Positions 1-6,059 of a stretch of DNA of 24,276 nucleotides are shown here, one piece after another. The DNA comes from a virus. Made by a program: the position numbers and the translations under genes. The stretch is from positions 1-24,276 of IMG/VR virus record IMGVR_UViG_3300036768_000870; one strand, given 5' to 3'. How positions within the stretch are numbered: position 1 is the stretch's first letter; every line of letters begins with the position of its first letter. Below the pieces are notes generated by a model, which worked only from the letters and a program-made list of their open reading frames with translations, was not told the origin of the DNA and did not search any database.

Positions 1-1
1 G

Positions 2-295
2 CGCACCGTCTGCGCCGTCGATATCGACCCATACGCCTGCGGGGTTCTCGTGGCCCGGCAGAACGACGGCCTGCTCCCGCCTTTCCCGATTTGGGATGAC
101 GTTCGTACCTTTGACGGACGTCTATGGCGAGGCCGTGTTGACGTGGTGTCTGGAGGCTTCCCGTGCCAGGACATCAGCGTGGCCGGGTCCGGCGCCGGCA
201 TCGACGGTGACCGGTCCGGCCTCTGGCGCGACATGGCGCGCATCATTGGCGAGGTTCGACCCCGCTTTGTCTTCGTGGAGAACAGCCCAGCAACC
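2..295 (+). pseudogene. DNA (cytosine-5-)-methyltransferase, internal fragment (both ends missing)
   Basis: The reading frame is already open at base 2 and shows C5-methyltransferase motifs in the usual order: AVDIDPYA (motif II, cofactor region), IWDDVRTFD (motif III), GGFPCQDISVAG (motif IV with the catalytic Cys of PCQ), GLWRDMARI, and RPRFVFVENSP (motif VI, ENV-like). The protein would methylate cytosine using S-adenosylmethionine. Motif I lies left of the window. Right after ENSPA (about base 295) the family resemblance stops: the target-recognition domain and motifs VIII-X are absent and the frame runs into antisense of phage genes. The open frame continues to base 577, but that part carries no methyltransferase sequence. 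It is the only plus-strand gene and converges on the phage late genes. It is therefore 3'-truncated, or joined here by recombination or misassembly. The family is clear; the breakpoint is good to about 5-10 bases. Confidence 0.8.
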
Positions 296-355
296 GCTCG
301 CTGCCACCTGCGCGCGGAGCGCGTCATAGGTGAGCGCCAGGCGCGCATCGGGCAT
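296..355 (-). pseudogene. 5' end of a truncated phage gene, unknown function
   Basis: An ATG at 355 follows the preceding gene after 18 nt and opens a frame beginning MPDARLALTYDALRAQVAAS. About 20 codons in, the sequence becomes the exact antisense of the conserved methyltransferase motifs. The frame stays open to 122 by chance, so residues beyond about 20 are not credible as the original protein. The position, strand and codon style match the last gene of the phage late/lysis cluster. I do not recognise the family from this short piece. No strong Shine-Dalgarno sequence is visible. Confidence 0.4.
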
Positions 356-373
356 CCAGCGCCCGAAATGCGG

Positions 374-553
374 TCAGTTGGGCGAAAAGTTCCCCACGCC
401 CGGCCTCGCCGGCCACGGCACCAGCGCCGCCAGCGGCACGACCTGGCCGTGATGCGCGGCCGCGTAGGCGATCGCCAGGGCATGGTCGTCGAAGTGCGCC
501 TCGCGCCGGTGGCCCTCTACCCACCAGACCACGGCCCAGCGGCTGGCTTCCAT
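374..553 (-). CDS. small hypothetical phage protein (59 aa)
   Basis: The ATG at 553 overlaps the stop of the Rz-like gene as TGATG, so translation is probably coupled. The product begins MEASRWAVVWWVEGH and is rich in Trp, His and Ala, with no Cys, no obvious signal peptide and no clear membrane segment. It resembles small uncharacterised proteins often found after phage lysis genes, but I recognise no named family. A GTG one codon upstream (556) is an alternative start. Confidence 0.6.
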   Translation of the reverse strand: MEASRWAVVWWVEGHRREAHFDDHALAIAYAAAHHGQVVPLAALVPWPARPGVGNFSPN

Positions 554-1062
554 CACCGCCCCGTCAGAGCGTCATAGCTGGCTTCGCAGGCTTGGCCGGC
601 GGTTCGGGCTTGGTCTGCCAGATCGGCCAGGACTGCAGCTCGATCCGCAGCCCTTCCGAGCAGCTGGGCACACAGACCGAGGGCGGCTTCGGCTGCCGCG
701 CCACGGTCGGCAGCGGAGGCGCCTGAAGCCGCTGGGGCGGCGGCGCGAGCGAGGGCAGCACGCTGCACCCGGTCAGCCAGAGAGCGGGCAGCAGCAGCAG
801 CGCTGGCCTGTTGTTCAGCTTGCGCAATGGCGGCACTTGCGATCTCCCCTTGCCTTGCGGCGATGCGGTTGGATTCGGCCAACGCGGTGGCCAGGTCCGC
901 GGCACGCGCGATCGCCGCGGCTTCGGTGGCGCGGTGCAGCTTTTCGGCCTCGACCTTGCGCTGATGGTTGCCCCACAAGCCCCAGGCCAGCAGGCCGACC
1001 ATGGCCCAGGCGTACCAGGGCAGCAGGCCGGCCACACGCTTCAGCACGGCAAGGTAGATCAC
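553..1062 (-). CDS. Rz: Rz-like inner-membrane spanin (DUF2514-like)
   Basis: This 169-aa protein has one N-terminal membrane segment (about residues 10-28, LLPWYAWAMVGLLAWGLWG), then a long Ala/Glu/Arg-rich coiled coil, and ends in AGQACEASYDALTGR, a tail typical of the DUF2514 phage family. This is the layout of i-spanins, which join outer-membrane Rz1 and fuse the two membranes at the last step of lysis. The GTG start at 1062 is chosen because GGGAGG lies 8 nt upstream and because it overlaps the previous stop as GTGA; the longer open frame upstream only repeats the neighbouring gene out of frame. Rz1 is entirely nested in it in the +1 frame, which strongly supports the assignment. Confidence 0.85.
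   Translation of the reverse strand: MIYLAVLKRVAGLLPWYAWAMVGLLAWGLWGNHQRKVEAEKLHRATEAAAIARAADLATALAESNRIAARQGEIASAAIAQAEQQASAAAAARSLADRVQRAALARAAAPAASGASAADRGAAAEAALGLCAQLLGRAADRAAVLADLADQARTAGQACEASYDALTGR
564..836 (-). CDS. Rz1: Rz1-like outer-membrane spanin lipoprotein, nested inside Rz
   Basis: In the +1 frame relative to Rz, a GTG at 836 lies 7 nt after GGGGAG. The 90-aa product starts MPPLRKLNNRPALLLLPALW and continues into a lipobox L-T-G-C, so signal peptidase II would leave a lipidated Cys at residue 24. The mature part is short and proline-rich (LAPPPQRLQAPPLP, KPEPPAKPAKPA), as in Rz1 o-spanins, and has two further Cys (VCVPSC) that could form disulfides. The whole gene lies inside Rz (1062-553), the same architecture as lambda Rz/Rz1. 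The longer open frame upstream of the GTG is only Rz out of frame. Automatic annotation commonly misses such genes. Confidence 0.85.
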   Translation of the reverse strand: MPPLRKLNNRPALLLLPALWLTGCSVLPSLAPPPQRLQAPPLPTVARQPKPPSVCVPSCSEGLRIELQSWPIWQTKPEPPAKPAKPAMTL

Positions 1063-1229
1063 GCGTCGGCCCTCCCGACGTCGATGCGCAGCGCTCGCAT
1101 GACCACCCGATGCAACTTGACCCAGTCGGGATCGCAGCGGTGGAGCTGACAGAAGAACAGCAGCCCCCACAGGTAAGGCCGCAGCCACCAGGCGAACCGC
1201 ACGGTGACCTCGAGCTTGTCTGCAGCCAT
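1059..1229 (-). CDS. small single-TM protein of the lysis cluster (possible holin or holin partner)
   Basis: This is a 56-aa frame too short for many gene finders. It starts at ATG 1229, whose A is shared with the last base of the endolysin stop, and ends in GTGA overlapping the Rz start. It begins MAADKLEVTVRFAWWLRP and has one hydrophobic stretch (about residues 12-29, FAWWLRPYLWGLLFFCQL) followed by a basic tail with several Arg. Coupling on both sides and its place between endolysin and spanins indicate a real lysis-region gene. The function is inferred from size, membrane segment and position only; holin, pinholin or antiholin are all possible. Confidence 0.65.
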   Translation of the reverse strand: MAADKLEVTVRFAWWLRPYLWGLLFFCQLHRCDPDWVKLHRVVMRALRIDVGRADA

Positions 1230-1990
1230 CACGCTCTACCTTCCTGCCGCTGCTTCCACCGCCGCCACAGCACCGTGCAGCAGATCCCCGCCAGCAGCAC
1301 CCACGGCACCCAGTCGGGCGGCACATCGAACCAGTCGTGCGCCGCGTCGCGCACGGTGGTCAGCGGGCCCTTGATCGCGTCGACCTGGTCGCTCACCGCC
1401 TTGATGGCTGCGGTGGCTACGCCCAGCGTGCTCACCTGCACCGTTGGGCTGCTCGCCAGCGGTGGCTGCGGTGCCACGGCCTGCGGCACTGGCGCCGGCT
1501 CGTCGGCGTGGCCGTCGGGCGTGGCGTAGATCGCTGCCTCGCGCAGGCGTCGCGCGTGCAGCACCGGATGCACCTGCAGCGGCGCGCCCTTGTACGGGTG
1601 GTACTTGTCCCACAGCTGGAAGGCTCGCGCGGCGCCGATGTAGTCGCCGGCGACGTGGCGCTTGATCATGGTCGAGCCTTCGAGCGCTTCCCAGCCGATG
1701 TTGAAGCCGCAGATCACCAGGGCGATCAGCTGGTTGGTCGACGCCATGCCCTTGCACGCCACCATCACGCGCTCGATGCCCTTGTCGATGTGGAAGGTGA
1801 GCAGCGCGGCCGAGCGCCTGGCGTCGATCGGCGGGTCGGCCAGAGTCACCTTGCGGCCGTCCTCGTACGTCGTGCAGCCGACGCCGATGGTGGGCTTGCC
1901 GGCGCTGCACAGGTACGGGTAGAACTTCTCGCCTTCCTCGCTGCGCAGGTGGGTGTGGATGGCGGCCTTGGCCGCGACGATGTCAGCCAT
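1229..1990 (-). CDS. endolysin, GH24 lysozyme with C-terminal membrane segment
   Basis: This 253-aa muramidase is predicted to cut the MurNAc-GlcNAc bond of peptidoglycan. The N-terminal GH24 domain (about residues 10-155) shows SEEG (catalytic Glu19) and GKPTIGVGCT (Thr34). The position of the usual Asp is Cys28, with the normal E-9-C-6-T spacing, so the triad is E-C-T; T4 lysozyme is E11-D20-T26. A Pro/Ala-rich linker follows (about 168-190), then an amphipathic stretch, and a membrane segment at about 228-242 (VPWVLLAGICCTVLW) with a basic tail RRWKQRQEGR. There is no N-terminal signal or SAR segment. ATG 1990 is preferred: GAGG lies 6 nt upstream, whereas the GTG at 2002 has its ribosome site too close. 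The stop overlaps the next start by one base. Confidence 0.88.
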   Translation of the reverse strand: MADIVAAKAAIHTHLRSEEGEKFYPYLCSAGKPTIGVGCTTYEDGRKVTLADPPIDARRSAALLTFHIDKGIERVMVACKGMASTNQLIALVICGFNIGWEALEGSTMIKRHVAGDYIGAARAFQLWDKYHPYKGAPLQVHPVLHARRLREAAIYATPDGHADEPAPVPQAVAPQPPLASSPTVQVSTLGVATAAIKAVSDQVDAIKGPLTTVRDAAHDWFDVPPDWVPWVLLAGICCTVLWRRWKQRQEGRA

Positions 1991-1998
1991 GGCGGCCC

Positions 1999-2289
1999 TC
2001 ACTTTCCTCGGTGCTCGACCAGGCGGTCGAGCTTCGCGTCGATGCGCTCCAGCTGCGCGCGCAACGTGGCCAGCGCATCGGCGGCAACCTTGTCCTGGCG
2101 CTCGTCGCGATCGTGCTGCAGCGTGGCCTCGCGCTCGAGCACCTGCACGCGGGCATCGATGCGGCCGATGAATGCGGTGAGCTGGACGATGGTGGCGACC
2201 ATGGTCAGCATCAGCCCGAGGGTCGACACGATGTGGCCGATCTGGATGCGCCGGTCCTGGTGCCAGGCTTCGTCTTGTTGCTTCGTCAT
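1999..2289 (-). CDS. membrane/coiled-coil protein of the lysis region (holin candidate)
   Basis: This 96-aa protein has one membrane segment at about residues 17-41 (IGHIVSTLGLMLTMVATIVQ), followed by a charged, heptad-like coiled coil to the end (REATLQHDRDERQDKVAADA). ATG 2289 overlaps the upstream stop as TGATG, and the endolysin starts 8 nt after its stop. A single-TM plus coiled-coil design directly ahead of an endolysin resembles accessory holin proteins of the XhlA/haemolysin type, though here the membrane segment comes first. Calling it a holin is inference. Confidence 0.65.
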   Translation of the reverse strand: MTKQQDEAWHQDRRIQIGHIVSTLGLMLTMVATIVQLTAFIGRIDARVQVLEREATLQHDRDERQDKVAADALATLRAQLERIDAKLDRLVEHRGK

Positions 2290-2714
2290 CAGACCACCAT
2301 CCAGGAGTGTTCGGGCGTGATGCGCGAGGCGTCCTCGCGAAAGCGCTTGAGCCCGCCGGCCAGCACCGCGCTCTCGGCGAACTCGCTGCAGAACCAGCGC
2401 GACGGGTCCGACCAGCTGCCCACGCGGAACAGGATGCCGAGCACCGCGCTCCAGTCGTACGGCTTGCCGATCTGGCTGCGGGCCCAGGCGATGGCCGCAG
2501 CCTCGTCGGGCAGCGCCAGGTCGACGACCTCGAAGTGGCTGGACGCCGCCACGACGTCGAGCAGCGGCCGCCGGCGCACGCCGCCGTGCAGAAAGGTCGA
2601 GTCGATCACGTTGGCGCCGTCCTCGATGATCGACACGTGCGACCAGCGGCCCCAGGTCACGAACCGGATCAGCAGCGACGACAGCGAGTGGGCGCGGCTG
2701 AACAGCAGGCGCAT
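2289..2714 (-). CDS. papain-like cysteine hydrolase of the NlpC/P60 (YiiX-like) superfamily
   Basis: This 141-aa protein starts MRLLFSRAHSLSSLLIRFVT. Candidate catalytic residues are His in WGRWSHVSIIEDG and Cys in RWFCSEFAESAVL. The His-before-Cys order matches the permuted papain-like (YiiX/YebB-type) branch of NlpC/P60 enzymes, which hydrolyse amide or ester bonds in cell wall or lipid substrates. ATG 2714 is chosen because it follows the previous stop by 4 nt and the upstream part of the open frame is only antisense-type low-complexity sequence. Located between the fibre genes and lysis genes, it could help cell-wall penetration or lysis. The fold is likely; the substrate is unknown. Confidence 0.65.
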   Translation of the reverse strand: MRLLFSRAHSLSSLLIRFVTWGRWSHVSIIEDGANVIDSTFLHGGVRRRPLLDVVAASSHFEVVDLALPDEAAAIAWARSQIGKPYDWSAVLGILFRVGSWSDPSRWFCSEFAESAVLAGGLKRFREDASRITPEHSWMVV

Positions 2715-2718
2715 GGCG

Positions 2719-3117
2719 TCACACCGACTGGAAGCTGACGGTGACGGTCTTGCGCTCCAGGCGCTTGCCCGCAGCAGCGGCCAGGGTTCGCGCCAGGTCC
2801 AGCAGCGCGGGCTTCTCGTCGCCCCAGGGCGCGCACAGCTGCTCGAGCAGGCGCGACTTGTCCTGCGGGTCGGGCGTGGCCAGGTACATGCCTGCCATGC
2901 CGCCGCCGTTGACGTGCACGGCCAACGCCAGCCCGCCGAAGTGGATGGCGGTGCTGAGCACACCGGCCCACGCCTGCGCGGGGCCGGTGCCGTAGGTACC
3001 TTCCGGCAGTTCAGGGTGCCATCCGGCAGCGGCGTAGGCGGCCGGCACGATGTCGGCCGAGGTCATTTCACGCGCGACGATGCGGATCACGCTGTCGGCG
3101 CTGAGGATGTGTTCCAT
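2719..3117 (-). CDS. hypothetical phage protein (132 aa)
   Basis: ATG 3117 is preceded by AGGAG 8 nt upstream, a strong ribosome site, so the gene is well supported. The product begins MEHILSADSVIRIVAREMTS and contains a Gly/His patch AVHVNGGGMAGMYLATPDPQ in the middle and a basic C-terminal region (GKRLERKTVTVSF). There is no membrane segment or signal peptide. It sits between the fibre-associated gene and the papain-like hydrolase and probably belongs to the tail or lysis group. I do not recognise the family and assign no function. Confidence 0.6.
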   Translation of the reverse strand: MEHILSADSVIRIVAREMTSADIVPAAYAAAGWHPELPEGTYGTGPAQAWAGVLSTAIHFGGLALAVHVNGGGMAGMYLATPDPQDKSRLLEQLCAPWGDEKPALLDLARTLAAAAGKRLERKTVTVSFQSV

Positions 3118-3128
3118 GGTTCGCTCTC

Positions 3129-3548
3129 CTACAGCCGAGCGGCTGCGATGAAAAGCAGGTCGAGCTGGGCCTGCGACAGGTTGAGCGCGCTGGCCAGGCC
3201 GTTCAGCATGGGCCAGCGCCGTTCGAACGAATTGCTCTCCTGCCAGTCGATCAGCGCGTGGCTGCGCTGCGGCTCGGGCAGGGCGTTGATGGCGGCCAGC
3301 ACCATCGCCTCGGTGATGCCCGCGTCGAGCAGCGCGCGGATGGCCTGGCGGCGCGTCACCTCGGCAGGCACGGTGGGCGCCGGCGGCAGCGGCGCGGCGA
3401 AGGTGCCGTTGCTGTACCGCCAGCCAGGGCCCGCCGGCGAAGCCTCGTCAAGCAGCACGGCACCCGGCGCGTGCGCGTCGACCCAAGCCTGGTCGGCCTC
3501 GATCACGTTGGCCACCAGGCCGGCCTGGATCACGGCGTAGCGGGCCAT
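3129..3548 (-). CDS. small tail-fibre-associated protein (fibre assembly-like)
   Basis: This 139-aa protein begins MARYAVIQAGLVANVIEADQ, then PGWRYSNGTFAAPLPP, and has a C-terminal helical part RRQAIRALLDAGI...ALIDWQESNSFERRWPML. This two-part design (short beta region about a virion residue or value, then a helical region with RRQARxAL and ALIDWE-like motifs) is typical of small proteins encoded directly downstream of phage tail fibres, often annotated as fibre assembly or XkdW-like. ATG 3548 overlaps the fibre stop as TGATG; the longer GTG/ATG start upstream lies inside the fibre gene and is less likely. The exact role is unproven. Confidence 0.65.
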   Translation of the reverse strand: MARYAVIQAGLVANVIEADQAWVDAHAPGAVLLDEASPAGPGWRYSNGTFAAPLPPAPTVPAEVTRRQAIRALLDAGITEAMVLAAINALPEPQRSHALIDWQESNSFERRWPMLNGLASALNLSQAQLDLLFIAAARL

Positions 3549-5209
3549 CACACCAGCTCCACCACGGTGCACTCGCCGCGGGCGCCCTTGCCACCGGCGC
3601 CGGATGCGAAGCCGTTGCGGCTGCCACCGCCGCCACCGCCGCCACCGCCCGGTGCGTTGCCGTCGGCGCCGGCGCCTGCGGCGGCCGCAACGCCCGCGCC
3701 GCCGCCACCGCCGCCGTCGCCGGCCGAGCTGTCGGTGCGCGCCGTACCCACCGAGCCGGCAGACCCGACCGAGCCGCCGGCGCCGCCAAAGCCCGTCAGC
3801 GTGGTGATCGGGCCGGCAGCCAGGCCCGTAGCGCCCCCGGCACCGCCCGGCTGGCCGACGTTACTGGTGTCGATCGAGCCGCCGCCACCGCCGCCACCGC
3901 CACCGCGCTGGCTGCGCAAGCCGGCGCGCATGCTGGTGCCGTTCTTGCCGTTGCCGCCGCCGCCGCCAGCACCATCACCGCCGCACGCCGGCGCGCCGAT
4001 GCGGGCCTGGAACAGGCGGCCGGACAGCCAGATCTGGGAGCCGGAACCGGCGTCCGTCGGCACGCCGCCAGGGTCTGTGTTGACCGCTGTCGAGGTCAGG
4101 ATGTCGCCTGTGCTTGAGCTGGCCTTGCCGCCGTAGGCCGTCAGATAGCTGCCGAAGGTGCAGTTGCCCCCGTTGGTGCCGGCTGCCGCGGCCGTGCCGT
4201 CCACCGTGGCGCTGGCCGCGCCGTTGACCTGGGCCGGGATGGTGACGGTAACGCTGGTGCCGGCCGCAATGCCCGTCAGCAGCCGCTCGACCTGCTCGCC
4301 GCCGCCACCCCCTGGGCCGCCGTCGCTCGCCACGCCAGACGCCTGCCTGGCGCCCGCGCCGCCCGACGCGCCGGCGCCGGTGCAGCGCACCAGGGCTTTC
4401 ACCCTTGGCGGCTGAATCCAGGTGCCCGAGGCCGTGAACGTGATGACCCCGCCGACCAGCGGCACGGTGTTGAACGTCGTGCCGTCGCAGTTGGCATCGC
4501 GCACCGCGCCCGGGTACAGCGCGTAGCTGTTCAGCCCGTCGACCTGGCCGCTGGTGTGCTGCAGCGTGATCACGCCGGTGCCGGCGTTCCAGATCCGCGT
4601 CTCCCAGTTGGCCCCCGCCGTGCCCGGCGCCGGCAGCGTCAGGGTGAACGTGCCCGTGCAGACCACCAACTTGCCGTTGTCGCCGGCGGCCAGCGTGGTG
4701 TTGCTGCTCAGGTTCAGGCGCGGCCGGCTGTTGCCACTGGCGCCGGTGGGGCCGCCGGGGCCGGTGGCACCCACCACGCCGGAGACATAGATGTCCCACA
4801 GGCTGATCGTGCCGGTGCCGGTCACCGCGGTGACGTTGATCGTCAGCGCGCCGGTGCCCGAGTTGTAGGCCGTGATCTGGCCTGTCATCGTGTTCGCGCT
4901 GTTCGCGTGGTCGACGACGATCAGGTACTGGCCCACGCCCCATTGCCGCCCTGTCGACGCGGTGAAGCTCTTGCTGCCGGTGCCGATGGCCACGCTGCTT
5001 GAGCTCGTGCCCACCAGGCTGGCCGCGCTGCTGGCCGCGCTGGCTGCGGCGGCGGCCGCCGCGCTGGCGCTGGTGGCGGCCGCGGCGCCCACCGCGGCCA
5101 CGTCGGCCACCATGGGCAGCAGCCACAGCTTGTGGCCGCCGTTGCGCATGTCCTTGGACGCGGTGCCGTCGTCGCTGTAGGTGTTGCCGTTGATCGTGGT
5201 TTGGGTCAT
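3548..5209 (-). CDS. tail fibre / receptor-binding protein with glycine-rich C-terminal domain
   Basis: This 553-aa protein has clear modules: an N-terminal part (1-35, MTQTTINGNTYSDDG), an Ala/Ser-rich probable coiled-coil stalk (about 36-64), a beta module with VAIGTGSKSFTASTGRQWGV (about 71-145), a short collagen-like stretch GATGPGGPTGASG (about 147-158), a further beta region, a segment VITFTASGTWIQPPRVKAL like the lead-in of glycine-rich fibre domains, then a C-terminal half packed with Gly runs (GGPGGGGG, RGGGGGGGGGS, PGGGGGGGGGS). Gly-rich fibre tips can form stacked polyglycine-II helices with variable loops that bind the host surface, as in phage S16 Gp38. Host recognition is inferred from this and from its position as last large tail gene. 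Confidence 0.85.
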   Translation of the reverse strand: MTQTTINGNTYSDDGTASKDMRNGGHKLWLLPMVADVAAVGAAAATSASAAAAAAASAASSAASLVGTSSSSVAIGTGSKSFTASTGRQWGVGQYLIVVDHANSANTMTGQITAYNSGTGALTINVTAVTGTGTISLWDIYVSGVVGATGPGGPTGASGNSRPRLNLSSNTTLAAGDNGKLVVCTGTFTLTLPAPGTAGANWETRIWNAGTGVITLQHTSGQVDGLNSYALYPGAVRDANCDGTTFNTVPLVGGVITFTASGTWIQPPRVKALVRCTGAGASGGAGARQASGVASDGGPGGGGGEQVERLLTGIAAGTSVTVTIPAQVNGAASATVDGTAAAAGTNGGNCTFGSYLTAYGGKASSSTGDILTSTAVNTDPGGVPTDAGSGSQIWLSGRLFQARIGAPACGGDGAGGGGGNGKNGTSMRAGLRSQRGGGGGGGGGSIDTSNVGQPGGAGGATGLAAGPITTLTGFGGAGGSVGSAGSVGTARTDSSAGDGGGGGGAGVAAAAGAGADGNAPGGGGGGGGGSRNGFASGAGGKGARGECTVVELV

Positions 5210-5210
5210 G

Positions 5211-6056
5211 TCAGAGCCACTCGACGAGTTCGAACGCAGCGGTGGTGACGCTGTAGTTGCTCAGCGCCAGGGGCTGCAGGGCGCGCATGCGCCCCACGAA
5301 GCCGTAGCGCTGGCAGGCCTGGTAGTCGGCCGGGTCGGGCAGGTACAGCAGCTCCTGCACGGTGCCGGCGCGGCGCTGGATCTCATGCGCCCAGGCGGCC
5401 TCGTTGGCCGTGAGCGCGTCGAAGGTGAAGCGCATGGTCCGGCGGCGGCGCTGCTCGTCGGCGAAGAAGCCGCCCGCCTTGAGCTTGTTGACCACGCTGT
5501 CGTCTTCATAGCCCGGCTGCGCACCGTACGTGGCGTTGACGCCGGGCTGCCACACCTCGCCGGCCCACAGGCGGCCGATCTGCACATAGCCTGCCGGGTT
5601 GGCGGTGTCGTTGATCGCCACGCGCAGGAAGCGCGCGTTCAGCGTGCCCGTCAGAACCTGGAAGGCCGAGAACGGGTGCCCGGTGTACGCGTCCTGCGCG
5701 ATGCCCCACCAGTTGGCGTCTTCCCACTCCTCGGGCCCGGTGAAGGGCAGGTACCACGCGGCCTGGCTGGCACCGGCGTAGACGTCGGAGGCGCCCAGCG
5801 TGGTGCCCAGGCTGATCGTCCAGGTGGCGGCCTGGCTGAGGTTGTGGTTGCACAGCGCGAAGGCGCGAAAGGCCCGCGCGGTGCCGAAGTCGACGTCGAA
5901 GCGCGTGTTGCCGGTGGTGGCGTCGACGCTGCGCGCCACCATGGCCCGCTCGCTGGTCAGCAGGTTGGAGATCGGCAGCGCCGTCGACCAGGCAGGCCCG
6001 GCCAAGGTCACGCCGGGGATTGCGCGGTTGCGGAATCCGATGGCCAGGTTGCTCAC
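5211..6056 (-). CDS. tail-tip/virion structural protein (281 aa)
   Basis: The product begins MSNLAIGFRNRAIPGVTLAG and is mostly predicted beta: SNLLTSERAMVARSVDATTG, a jelly-roll-like stretch RFDVDFGTARAFRAFALCNH, then LNARFLRVAINDTANPAGYV, resembling discoidin-type folds, and a C-terminal part with RRRRTMRFTFDALTANEA and AFELVEWL. The start is GTG 6056, 3 nt after the previous stop (TGACCTGTG), and the fibre gene starts directly after its own stop. Located between the probable hub protein and the fibre, it is likely a tail-tip or fibre-attachment component. I do not recognise a named family; carbohydrate binding is possible but not shown. Confidence 0.65.
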   Translation of the reverse strand: MSNLAIGFRNRAIPGVTLAGPAWSTALPISNLLTSERAMVARSVDATTGNTRFDVDFGTARAFRAFALCNHNLSQAATWTISLGTTLGASDVYAGASQAAWYLPFTGPEEWEDANWWGIAQDAYTGHPFSAFQVLTGTLNARFLRVAINDTANPAGYVQIGRLWAGEVWQPGVNATYGAQPGYEDDSVVNKLKAGGFFADEQRRRRTMRFTFDALTANEAAWAHEIQRRAGTVQELLYLPDPADYQACQRYGFVGRMRALQPLALSNYSVTTAAFELVEWL

Positions 6057-6059
6057 AGG

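Noticed and set aside
300-577. Continuation of the methyltransferase frame to base 577
   Set aside because: After ENSPA it is antisense of the small phage gene and of the end of Rz, with no methyltransferase motifs.
3600-4000. Dense GCC/CCG triplet tracts as a microsatellite or regulatory repeat
   Set aside because: They are explained by the Gly codons of the fibre gene on the minus strand; noted only as a possible slippage hotspot.
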